DNA from: Tethya wilhelma
Lineage: Eukaryota > Porifera > Demospongiae > Tethyida > Tethyidae
Assembly: GCA_964030475.1 (NCBI GenBank)
Contig: CAXIPT010000013.1
Location: 1,156,651-1,220,650, forward strand
Reading direction: 5' to 3'
Length of the DNA: 64,000 bases
Shown: positions 32,793 to 43,050 of the stretch, one piece after another
Layout: every line of letters begins with the position of its first letter
How positions within the stretch are numbered: position 1 is the stretch's first letter
The notes under the pieces: model-generated
Databases searched by the model: none
Told to the model about the DNA's origin: nothing
The model's input: the letters and a program-made list of their open reading frames with translations, nothing else
Made by a program: the position numbers and the translations under genes

Positions 32793-34026
32793 TTCATAAC
32801 AGTGTGGCATCACACTTCAAAGAGAAAATTCCCGAGCATTATGTGCATCTCATGCTTGTGAAAAACTACCTCGTACAGCCGAAGAACTAATTCGTGACGT
32901 ATACATCTATATACTTTTGCCACAGTGCGAAACGTCAGGCGGAATACAGGGCTCTTCAGTGCTTTACCGGTGTAGAGCCACACAAATTGCTTCGTCCCTG
33001 CCAAACACGTTGGCTATCCCTTCACGCTTGTGTATCAAGACTCCTTGAGCAATGGGATATCTTTATAGAATATTTCCAAGCTGTGGTAGACCAGGATAAC
33101 CTACTTGTGTCTCAAAAGATCTTGAGTCAATTGCAGAACCCTATTTGGAAGTTCAAGTAGTATTTCTATTTCCTTGATTTTGTGCTCCCAAAGTTCACAG
33201 ATTTAAATCTCATGTTTCAGAGTGCCAAGACCTCAATCCACAGCCTTCACAGTGGTCTTCAGACAATATTCAGAGATTTTTTGAGCTGTTACATGCGTGA
33301 TGGCTATTGGAGACATACTCCCCTCCAAGAAGTTGACCCAACATCACGTGTTAACTTCTTGCCTCTAAATGCCATGTACTTAGGGGCAAGAGTTACTCAT
33401 TGTCTGTCAACACCCAAGTACAAACAAAGAGGTCCAGATGTGCAGCACTTTTTGAAACGTGCACAGGAATTCTTTGTTGAAGCTGCTGTTGAAATAAGAA
33501 AGCGCTTTCCGATTGGTGATCCTGTAATCGAGTTGCTACAGGTATTGGATCCTGATGCCAGTCACTCACAATTTCCTTCATTGGTTCCTCAAGCTCAGTG
33601 GTTCCCAAATCTATTGCCTGTAGAGCAGCTACAGCAGCTTGACAATGAGTGGAGAAAGCTCTCTTTTGCTACCTTGCCATTTGATAGTGGGGATATGGAT
33701 CCAGAGGTCTTTTGGGGAAGATGGCCAAAATATCTGATGGTACTGGAGCTCTGCAGTTTCGTATACTCTGTGGGTTCATGGGATCGCTCTTGTGCCTACC
33801 CCATGTTAATGTTGACGTTGAACGTGTGTTTTCGTCTGTCAACTTGATTAAGACCAAAATGAGAAACAGACTGCACACAAAAACAGTCGGTGCACTGCTG
33901 AAGGTAAAACGTGAAGTGTCTAAAGCTGGTGGTTGTATGAAGTTCAGTCCACCTCGAGGAGTAAAGGAACGAATGTCATCTGGTATTTTATACGGTGTGT
34001 CTGATTCAGATTCAGATACAGGATGA
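32793..34026 (+). pseudogene. hAT transposase, C-terminal half
   Basis: Begins NSVASHFKEKIPEHYVHLML just after an acceptor-like TTCATAACAG. It continues with SAKRQAEYRALQCFTG and QTRWLSLHACVSRLLEQWD, then a long frame (33182-33847), a shift near 33715, and the dimerisation region SLLCLPHVNVDVERVFSSVN to 34026. The ERVFS motif and following helix are hallmarks of hAT C-termini. The N-terminal half is missing here, but a matching N-terminal half lies inverted at 36447-37905. Confidence 0.85.
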
Positions 34027-34230
34027 TTTTTGTGACTGTAGCACTTGAACTAGACTCATTGTACAGGTTTTTATATTTTTATGAACTTTTGTTCTAAATC
34101 TGTGAACAAAATTATTTCGTATAATATGTGAACTATTAGAAAATTATTCTGGCAACACTGTTTTACATATCAGGCTGAAAAACCGTTCTCTTGTAACGTT
34201 GTTGAGCTTACAGGTATAGTGTCCTCAAAA

Positions 34231-36415
34231 TGGTGAACAGTTGCTGTGTAGTTGGCTGTACCAACAGCGTGGGAAAGAAACCTGGCCTCTGTTTTCACAG
34301 TTTTCCTACTGATCCACAGAGAAGAACAGAATAGGTAGCTGCTGTAAGGAGAGAAGATTGGCAACCTACAAAAGTTTAAACATACACGAATTTGCAACGA
34401 GCATTTCATTACTGGTAAGTATGAACTGTAGGAGACTCTTGTGTGGGCTAAACCACTACTAAAGCTTGGGGGAAAGGTCTTCATGTTTGCTTGAAAACAG
34501 TATGAGAAAATGAACAAGCTTAGATCTTTTATAATTTTATAGGCCATGGATATTACACAAATTTCAGTATGATTACTGATCTAATTTCACTCAATACCGT
34601 ATAGCGGGAAATTTTCGTATGTTCGTATATTTCGTATGCGGTTCGAATATACGAAAATTAAAACTGCGAAAATTTAACTTCCGCATTTAATTTATACGAG
34701 CGTGCGCCGCGTATACGAAATTTAAAACTACGAAAATTCTTCTGGCGCGTTATACGAAATTTTGCACCAACGAAAATTTCCCGCTATACGGTATAGGCCA
34801 ACCAAACAGCAGCAAATACCATCCTGACTATATACCAAGCAAATTTCCTTCTATCTACAAAAAAACATCATCGTGTCTAGAAAAACAGTCAGAGAGGATC
34901 AAGAGGACACAAGACAGAGAATTGCGGTTACGACAAATGAAAATTAATGAAGCTGAAAAACTGGCACAAGCTGAGAGAGAGTCAATGGCAAAGAAAAAGA
35001 AAAAGAAAAAGAGAGAAGAGAAGGAAGCGAAGGATGCAGCTAGGAAGAGGAAACAAGATGACAAAGAAAATGCTAAGAAAATGAGAGAAACAGAAAAGCA
35101 GGAAATGCAACAAAAAAAAAGCCCAAGAGGAAAAAGAAGCAAAGAGAGAGGCAGAAAGACAAGAAAGGGAGGCAAGAGCTGCTGAAAAGGAAGCAAGGAG
35201 AAAGTCTCTAGAAGTACAGAAAGAGCAGTTAAGATTAACATCAGAAAGGGAGCTGATTCGCTGTGAGGAATTAAAACATTTCCAAGAACACAAGAATATG
35301 TTGTTAGAATATCAAGAGTCAGTGGAGCAAGTTGCTGCACAAGAGCAAAAAAAGAGAAGGATTGCTGAGCAAGAAGAAGAAAATAGAAGAGCAAGAGAAG
35401 AAGTTCACGGTTGAAGAAAGAAGTTTTGCGGTTACAAACTAAGCACTCTCTGTGTAAAGATGCTGCAACACAAACACCTCCAGATCAACTAACAGAGATC
35501 AAAGAAGAGAATGAGAAGTTGAAGGTAGCACTAAAAGAAGCCAAGTTCAGTGTGACCATGTTGGAAGGAGACGATGACAAGACAAAGTTCTATACTGGTT
35601 TACAATCCTGGGCTGTTTGTGTACGTCTTCAATTTCGTGTCACAAGATCTCACATCTCGTACAAACCATGCACTGTGCCTTGAAGATCAACTCTTGTTGG
35701 TTCTTGTGAAGTTATGCTTGAATCTTCTGTTAGAGGATATTGCCTATCGCTTTCATGTTTCCCAAGGTACCGCCTCGGCTATTTTTTCAAAGTGGATCGA
35801 CATCCTCTTTACACGACTCCACTTTCTTATTACCTGGCCCCAGAAAGAAATTCTTCTACAAAACATGCCTCCCGTATTTCGTCAGCTATACCCTCGCTGT
35901 GTCTGTATCATTGATTGCTCAGAGATCTTTATTGAGACACCTACTTCGTTCACAGCCCGTTCTCCAATTACAAAAAACATAATACAGTGAAGTTCTTAAT
36001 AGGAATCACACCAAGTGGAACAATATCTTTTTTGTCAAAATGCTCGGGAGGACATGTTTCAGACAAGGTATTGACACAGCAGAGTGGATTTTTGGACATG
36101 CTTGAGTATGGTGACACAGTCCTTGCTGATCGAGGTTTCACTATTGCAGATGATATTACCTTGCATGGAGCCAAGCTTGTTATTCCTAGTTTTACACGTG
36201 GAAAAACACAACTCTCTCAAAAAGAGCAGCTGTCACAAGTCCGGATCCATGTTGAACGAGTGATAGGGCTCCTCAAGAACAAATACACCATACTGAAAGG
36301 GACACTACGACTTGGTCTGGTGAAACACAAGTATGATTCACATTTTGCAAACATTGACAAGACTTTGGTTGCTTGTTCAGCATTAACGAATCTTAGTTCA
36401 TCAATAGTACCTTAA
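34231..36415 (+). pseudogene. THAP plus DDE_Tnp_4 transposase gene, copy 2
   Basis: Exon 1 (34231-34413, donor TG|GTAAGT) encodes a THAP domain starting MVNSCCVVGCTNSVGKKPG, with the conserved Trp codon changed to TAG. After a foldback insertion come YHPDYIPSKFP, a long Lys/Glu coiled coil (34930-35400, shift in an A-run), FYTGLQSW, a helix-turn-helix (YRFHVSQGTASAIFSKW), CIIDCSEIFIE, FLIGITPSGTISFLSK, DTVLADRGFTIADD, and VRIHVERVIGLLKNKY to 36415. The D-D-E residues are all visible. Two to three frame shifts and the TAG inactivate it. Confidence 0.88.
34597..34791. mobile_element. CCGTATAG foldback element, copy d
   Basis: 195 bp with CCGTATAGCGGGAAATTTTCG arms, TA-flanked. The interior is tiled with (T)ACGAAAATT and CGTATA motifs. 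It lies within the intron or at the start of exon 2 of the THAP/DDE gene. Confidence 0.92.
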
Positions 36416-36446
36416 CCTTTTATTAATATTGTTTTATTTTTATATC

Positions 36447-37905
36447 TTACTTGCATTGTTGATAACTATTTTGTTCTCCGAACATAACGTTGGTGGTGTC
36501 TGCAGAAAATCCGATAATATTGCTCGCTGGAATGCCATCTCTCTCAAAAAGGACCATTAGTTCTTGAAATAGGGTTTTGGCGTCACATTGCGATACTTCT
36601 ACTAAATGGTAAAGAGGGCAATCAGTGCTCATAGACTCAAGATCATACACTCTTGTAACCACTGCTAATTCTTTGGATGTGGAGACATCTGTGGTCTCAT
36701 CAATAATCACGGAAAAATGTGAATTCTCTACAAGCTCTTGGTGAAAGTGGGGAGCCAAGGCATTCCTGATAATACATTTGGTCTTCGTGCACTTGGATTT
36801 AAACTGACTGGCTATCTTAGAATTTGGACATATCTTAGGCAAAAGCTCAGTGAAGTGATCCATGATATTAAGACAAGTTATGTTCACTGATAAATCCAGC
36901 CATGTGGATCTCAGCATCACGAACATTGCCCTCAATTGAACGATCAACCAGCATACTAGTAATACGTCCCAATGTAGGATCAACAAGAGCACTTACTCTT
37001 TGCGTATGGTACGCAGTATCATTTTGCTTTTGCAGAGCAGTCATGCTTGCAGCTTGCTCTCTGCTGCAGACAGTACAGAGAGCTTTGTTTGGCTTGTTTT
37101 TCAGTGGTTTGGCAATTCTTGAATGCTGGTTCTCTCTCCCACGCACTGCGATACTTCTGTTTGTATTGCCTCTTGGGTTGAAGCTGAGTGGAGAAAAATT
37201 AATACAGTAGCATCAAGTGTGATCCATTTACTGCTGTCACGTGTCAGCAGACCATAAGCTAACCTTCGCTTTCTTCCTGGGTGGTTTGGGTAGAGCAGCA
37301 TCGTTACATGCAGGGCCGGCGGCATAGGTGCGGCAGCTACGGCCATGGCCGTACCTATTTTGGAAGATTAAGCTTCTTAAAAGTAAAAGATCTTACTTTG
37401 CTTTGATCCTGCTCTTTTGTGCTGTGTAAATTATAAGCTTTCAACTGCTACGTACGCGCGCTCAGTCAGAGTCGTTTTCACTTTAATCCTCTTGTTAACG
37501 CACACCTGTTACACCGGTCCACCTCTTTCGGTAGCCCCTCCCACTTATTCTACGTAGCGCTATAAGCTTATTGTGCTGATTACGCTTGAATGTACATGTC
37601 CTGAGCTAGAGCAGACTGCTAAGCCAGTCATTCTTACGAAGTTAGGTCACTCTTATCTCAGCAGAATCAAGTCAACAAATCTATACGACTGAAGAATTGG
37701 AAACTAAGACTGTAATATGCCTCAGAATGCCCCAGAATTCACCTTAGAATGTGCAAAATGCAAAATTTTTCTGGGGGGGCATGCCCCCAGACCCCCTAGC
37801 TTGAGGCCGTAGCACTCATACTGAGGAGGCTCCGGGCCTGCGTTAGCCTCAGTTTCAGAATCCGTCTCAGCCTCCGAACTACTCTGGCTGCTGAAAAGCT
37901 CTTCA
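36447..37905 (-). pseudogene. hAT transposase, N-terminal half
   Basis: The minus strand starts with an acidic Ser/Glu region (SSSEAETDSETEA, about 37890-37845) and a basic PKPPRKKAK stretch. After a short intron (acceptor ACAGCAG) come KWITLDATVLIF, a Cys pair (LCTVC), AEIHMAGFISEHNLS, KTKCIIRNALAP, FSVIIDETTDVSTSKELAVV and IIGFSADTTNVMFGEQNS, ending at 36460. It stops at the residue where the inverted C-terminal half at 32793 begins. Frame shifts are present. A hAT-like element (37311-37840) interrupts it. Confidence 0.82.
37311..37840. mobile_element. hAT-like miniature element, CAGGGCCGG termini
   Basis: Left CAGGGCCGGCGGCATAGG; right reverse-complements to CAGGCCCGGAGCCTC. It interrupts the hAT N-terminal relic between the acidic and basic regions. 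CGTTA occurs just outside each end (37302-37306 and 37841-37845), with four extra bases on the left. A C/G tract (37774-37796) reads GGGGGGGCATGCCCCC. Confidence 0.7.
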
Positions 37906-38036
37906 TTATTTATGCATGATCAGCAAGAGACGTACTAAAAGAGACATAAACCAGTTCATGTCTGAACCGCACAGCCATCTGAGTCACGTGCAGCTGGTCA
38001 CCTGACTCCCACGTGGTCTAATTGACCTCTAGCTCT

Positions 38037-39028
38037 CTTGGCAATGGGTACTTATAAAACCAGGAACGGGAAATAAGGAAATGGGAAACAAGGAAATGGA
38101 GAAATGAAGAAATGAGGAAATGAGTGATTTGGTTACAATGGTAGCTGTGTAGAAGTTTGATAAATACACTCAGAATATTAGCTAAGCTACAGAGTACTCG
38201 AGTACACATCTAGCCTACGTGTCTTGTGAGCAAAACAAAGATCACAGACTGAGTGTGGTGCTTGAAAGATTGTTGCCCATGCAATAATTTCTATATAATG
38301 TGCACCTTTCTCTCCAAAATCATGCTGCTGAAGCAAAGAAGATACGATTAGTGATGATGCAAACCATCCGTGAGTTAAGTCTGGACGTATTGAAGACATC
38401 TACGCTGAAATCTAACTGTCAGCTTGACGATGAGCTATATGATCTCAACTAGTGTCATGGGCCAGACACTCAGTACCTTCAATTCAGTATAAACATTGAC
38501 TAAGTACACATAATTTGAACTTTGAACAAAGACGGTCATCTCTGAAGGTTATATCTCGACCAGGAGTGTTACTGTACTATGTCATTAGTAAAGCCACATC
38601 TCAACACTTGATGATTGCACAGGGCTACCATCAATTCATGACCGCATGCATTTCCACTGACGGTGGTCCATTGTACTCAGCTTAGAAGCCTGCTGTTTGG
38701 TAGCCTCTACCAGTCTATGCGTTTGGTTCAGTTGCAGAGTTGAGTGTTTACTCCTCCTCTTTGTGCTTTTAATCATGTTTTTGTTTAGTATTAATTTCGC
38801 GACATGTTCAATCACAATCATAATAGCTATATATTATCAGATAATAGTCATACTGTGACAGCAAATTATATAATCACTCATTCCAGCAAAAGAAAAATGG
38901 TGCTCAATATAGCACAGCCTGCCAGGAACCTGATATCACTCCATTTCCTCATTCAGTCTTCATTTCCTCATTTCCTATTTCCCATTTCCTCATTTCCCGT
39001 TCCTGGTTTTATAAGTACCCCTTGGCAA
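38037..39028. repeat. foldback with GGAAATGAG-rich arms
   Basis: Positions 38037-38115 and 38941-39028 are inverted copies. Both contain GGTACTTATAAAACCAGGAA, giving a TATAAAA sequence pointing inward from each arm, followed by repeated (A)GGAAATG units. The loop of about 820 bp has no recognisable frame. It is possibly a non-autonomous element; no duplication was identified. Confidence 0.65.
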
Positions 39029-39036
39029 TTGGATTC

Positions 39037-39237
39037 ATGGAGGTCATTCGGATCATTTTGCTGCTGCTCAGCGCGCGCTGCGCCAGTGTCAGTGACGTCA
39101 GCTCCATCCAATTTTGCATGAAGGATGCAAATGGAGTTGTTCACAGAAAGTTCACCAAACTTGACAAATATTCACAGAAAGTTCATAGATACTGTATAGT
39201 TCATAAAAAAGTTCAGCAAGAGGAGGAATGTTCATAG
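39037..39237 (+). CDS. small ORF with signal-peptide-like start
   Basis: 66 residues: MEVIRIILLLLSARCASVSD looks like a cleavable signal peptide, followed by a Lys-rich, Cys-containing tail. It sits directly outside a foldback arm. The 3' half is built from GTTCA-type repeats (AAAGTTCA, GTTCATAG), which argues that the frame may be fortuitous. No homologue is recognised. Confidence 0.25.
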   Translation: MEVIRIILLLLSARCASVSDVSSIQFCMKDANGVVHRKFTKLDKYSQKVHRYCIVHKKVQQEEECS

Positions 39238-39285
39238 ATATGTGAACATTGTTCACAATATGGCAACACTGTGTATAAATCCAGC

Positions 39286-39633
39286 TAGCCTCGTCCCCAG
39301 GCCCAAAAGAGGGCTTGGTATCTATTGACTGCGCATGCGCCAGTTTGTACCCAAAATCTGGGTACATCGTAAATTTCACCGTAAAATTATCCGTATACTC
39401 TGTTGACTGGATTACGTCATAGGTTTTTTCGAAGCGATAGGCACAGAAAAGCTAAACGAAAGCTTTTTTCTTTCCAAGCACTTACTTGATATATTTCCAG
39501 AAGAAAAGAGTGAAAAAGCAGCAGTAGCCAATCCAGGTAGGACTGTAGATCAATTTCTTTTTGCTACGAATACGCGCATGCGCAGTCAATAGAAACCAGG
39601 CCCTCTTTTTTGGGGGGCCTGGGAACGAGGCTA
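39286..39633. mobile_element. TAGCCTCG element with 9-bp duplication, copy 1
   Basis: 348 bp. Ends TAGCCTCGTCCCCAGGCCCA and the complement; the inverted arms extend to about 55 bp, including TATTGACTGCGCATGCGC. The 9-bp flanks AAATCCAGC (39277-39285 and 39634-39642) are identical. Nine-base duplications with long inverted ends suggest a Mutator-like origin (inference). Its right half is included in the 1377-bp tandem duplication. Confidence 0.93.
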
Positions 39634-40907
39634 AAATCCAGCGTACTCTGGTACTTGTTCTTTCCCACAGGTGGGTGTGGTACATAGCACTTTTTGTTAC
39701 GCGCCATAAAGTATTTAGAGCTTATATCTATGGTCTGACAACCATTCAAGTCCTATCTTGTTAGCTCACTTTTTTACGATTTGGCCATTCCCATTACATT
39801 TCTAATGTTTTTTTGTGCTTGTTCAATTTGAATGAATCCCACTATGCAACGAGAAGCCCCGCGACCTTTGACCCGCGCTTAACCCTGTGACTACGGAATT
39901 TTACTTGAACAAACTCTGCACCGTGCTAATGAAGCTACTATCTTTTTCTGGCACAATAATTATAGCTACATCCCCAGATGCCTTTAAGAGCCAAATTCAC
40001 CAACTTATGGCTCCGGATCCATGCAACCCTTTCTGTATACTCAAGTTATATCTCAGTAGATACCTACCCCTTTATCATCAACGTTCCTCTCCTCAGTTAT
40101 AATGTCAACTTTTAATTCACTTATCATACTAACTTACTGAGGTGACTGCATGTCCATTATTAGCCCTTCTGTGCTATTTAGTCATGCCGCCACACCTGTA
40201 TGCTCATGCTATTGTTTTAATTTGAAAAAGAAAGATAAAACAAACAAACAAACCAACAAAAGTTCAGTTGATTATATACTAGAATATACAACCCTGGACT
40301 AGACTGATAAATGATAATGACTCTGTGAAGAAGTTTATCCCTCTAATCGTGTCTCTAACGGTTGGTTTTAGGGTCAGAGGTGGTGAGCCTGGTATGGATA
40401 TTGAGTCTGCTGAGGATGATGATAGCCTATATAGATCCCTATTGCACTTAGAACTCGTTCAAAAACTTTCAATCTTCTTCCTCATTGTGCTTCTATTTGT
40501 CCTGTTCCATATTTTGTACCTCAGTCCTAGTGGCGTAGAAAAGCAATTATAGAAATAATAACATATAATTGTGGTTTATGGACCAAATGACATTATGACT
40601 ATAATTATTATTTATCATCATTGGGAATGTCCAAGCTGTTCAGTTTTACTTCGTTAGCTGCTTCAGTCCCAGGCAAATTTAAAAAGTCAGAGAATATAGC
40701 TCAATATGCATAGCTATCAATGTTGGTATCAAGTATATGCAGACAGTTTTGAAATCAACTGAGAAAAGTGAATCAGACTCATATACAAGTGGCCCCAATG
40801 TTTCTCATGCATGCATACAGTATATATATGTAGCTAACTAAAAATTAAACCACATGAGATTCTTCTGATGGCATGCATAGTACTCTAAGGATTTGCTTTC
40901 TTATTGT
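39531..40907. repeat. 1377-bp tandem duplication, first copy
   Basis: Repeats at a fixed offset of 1377 with only two substitutions noticed (near 40312 and 40648). There is no N at the junction. It includes the right half of the TAGCCTCG element, an ACAAGT foldback arm, and the left end of the GAATCCCAC element. Two short frames (39887, 40325, the latter with a hydrophobic LSIFFLIVLLFVLFHILYL segment) are carried in both copies and have no recognised function. Confidence 0.9.
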
Positions 40908-42283
40908 ATCCAGGTAGGACTGTAGATCAATTTCTTTTTGCTACGAATACGCGCATGCGCAGTCAATAGAAACCAGGCCCTCTTTTTTGGGGGGCCTGGG
41001 AACGAGGCTAAAATCCAGCGTACTCTGGTACTTGTTCTTTCCCACAGGTGGGTGTGGTACATAGCACTTTTTGTTACGCGCCATAAAGTATTTAGAGCTT
41101 ATATCTATGGTCTGACAACCATTCAAGTCCTATCTTGTTAGCTCACTTTTTTACGATTTGGCCATTCCCATTACATTTCTAATGTTTTTTTGTGCTTGTT
41201 CAATTTGAATGAATCCCACTATGCAACGAGAAGCCCCGCGACCTTTGACCCGCGCTTAACCCTGTGACTACGGAATTTTACTTGAACAAACTCTGCACCG
41301 TGCTAATGAAGCTACTATCTTTTTCTGGCACAATAATTATAGCTACATCCCCAGATGCCTTTAAGAGCCAAATTCACCAACTTATGGCTCCGGATCCATG
41401 CAACCCTTTCTGTATACTCAAGTTATATCTCAGTAGATACCTACCCCTTTATCATCAACGTTCCTCTCCTCAGTTATAATGTCAACTTTTAATTCACTTA
41501 TCATACTAACTTACTGAGGTGACTGCATGTCCATTATTAGCCCTTCTGTGCTATTTAGTCATGCCGCCACACCTGTATGCTCATGCTATTGTTTTAATTT
41601 GAAAAAGAAAGATAAAACAAACAAACAAACCAACAAAAGTTCAGTTGATTATATACTAGAATATACAACCCTGGACTAGACTGATAAATAATAATGACTC
41701 TGTGAAGAAGTTTATCCCTCTAATCGTGTCTCTAACGGTTGGTTTTAGGGTCAGAGGTGGTGAGCCTGGTATGGATATTGAGTCTGCTGAGGATGATGAT
41801 AGCCTATATAGATCCCTATTGCACTTAGAACTCGTTCAAAAACTTTCAATCTTCTTCCTCATTGTGCTTCTATTTGTCCTGTTCCATATTTTGTACCTCA
41901 GTCCTAGTGGCGTAGAAAAGCAATTATAGAAATAATAACATATAATTGTGGTTTATGGACCAAATGACATTATGACTATAATTATTATTTATCATCATTG
42001 GGAATGTCCAAGCTGTTCAGTTTTACATCGTTAGCTGCTTCAGTCCCAGGCAAATTTAAAAAGTCAGAGAATATAGCTCAATATGCATAGCTATCAATGT
42101 TGGTATCAAGTATATGCAGACAGTTTTGAAATCAACTGAGAAAAGTGAATCAGACTCATATACAAGTGGCCCCAATGTTTCTCATGCATGCATACAGTAT
42201 ATATATGTAGCTAACTAAAAATTAAACCACATGAGATTCTTCTGATGGCATGCATAGTACTCTAAGGATTTGCTTTCTTATTG
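40908..42283. repeat. 1377-bp tandem duplication, second copy
   Basis: Starts inside the duplicated TAGCCTCG element and ends where a (CA)n tract (42284-42358) begins. The low divergence indicates a recent event or an assembly effect. Confidence 0.9.
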
Positions 42284-42317
42284 CACACACACTCACACCC
42301 ACCCACAGTCACACACA

Positions 42318-42360
<43 letters not shown>

Positions 42361-42839
42361 GCACATGTGCACAGATTAAAAGAGACATATACAATTAATG
42401 CACCCTGCTGCCTAGTGATAGAATATTCAGTGGCCCAAGCTCTTCTCTTCCTTTCAAATTTTATGCAGTATAAAAATATCTTCAGACATAGACACTGAGC
42501 ACCCTAAGGCCTGATCTGTGTGTGAAGTAGGCCACAAAAAAACAAACCAGTATCTACAGACCACTGTGTCTCACTGACTCAAGCTAAACTTGATATATCG
42601 TGGCATTATTGTGCCAGATGGCCTTGGAAAATGTTAGTAAGCTTACATTAGCAGTAGAACAGAATTCTTTACTTACCCTATTAACAATCCATTCTTTTCA
42701 GCTATGCTGCAGATTCCTGTGCACATCAACATGATCAATCGAGCTTGACATCCATGTTTTTTTCCTAAGTAAAATGCCGTAGTCACAGGGTTAATCGCGG
42801 GTCAAAGGTCGCGGGGCTTCTCGTTGCATAGTGGGATTC
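41211..42839. mobile_element. GAATCCCAC element with long inverted ends and 9-bp duplication
   Basis: The left terminus GAATCCCACTATGCAACG continues for about 70 bp (GAAGCCCCGCGACCTTTGAC and on) and is mirrored at 42772-42839 with two mismatches. AATTTGAAT flanks both ends exactly (41202-41210 and 42840-42848). The left end is present a second time at 39834 because of the tandem duplication. It is non-autonomous, about 1.63 kb. The right end lies 102 bp upstream of the receptor kinase start codon. Confidence 0.88.
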
Positions 42840-42848
42840 AATTTGAAT

Positions 42849-42950
42849 TGAGCGGGTAAATCTGCGCATGCGTATTATACGCGTAAAGTCTTACCACGTT
42901 TATGTAAAGTCTAGTTATAATGGGGTTATTTTTTATAGTTCAAGAAGCAG
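42849..42950 (+). promoter_or_regulatory. likely promoter/5' UTR region of the receptor kinase gene
   Basis: About 100 bp between the GAATCCCAC element and the first ATG. It contains TCTGCGCATGCGTATTATAC, which resembles the GCGCATGCGC core bound by NRF1-type factors in animals. There is no TATA box in a good position. The upstream boundary is transposon sequence, so transposon DNA may contribute to the promoter (inference). Confidence 0.4.
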
Positions 42951-43050
42951 ATGGAGATTTTCTTAACGTTTCTGTTTGGTCTATGTGTGATCGCGAACAT
43001 TGTGAACAGCGATCAACAGGTTTACATTGTGGACACGTACGATGATTACG
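42951..43050 (+). CDS. receptor kinase exon 1: signal peptide
   Basis: ATG at 42951 opens MEIFLTFLFGLCVIANIVNS, a typical hydrophobic leader, followed by DQQVYIVDTYDDY. It ends at donor G|GTGAGT in phase 1. This is the first ATG after the upstream element, and no in-frame upstream start is apparent. Confidence 0.8.

Noticed and set aside
34855..35394. 179-residue minus-strand hydrophobic frame
   Set aside because: Antisense of the Lys/Glu coiled-coil region of the transposase gene.
42284..42358. (CA)n tract with an open frame
   Set aside because: Simple microsatellite; the frame has no other content.
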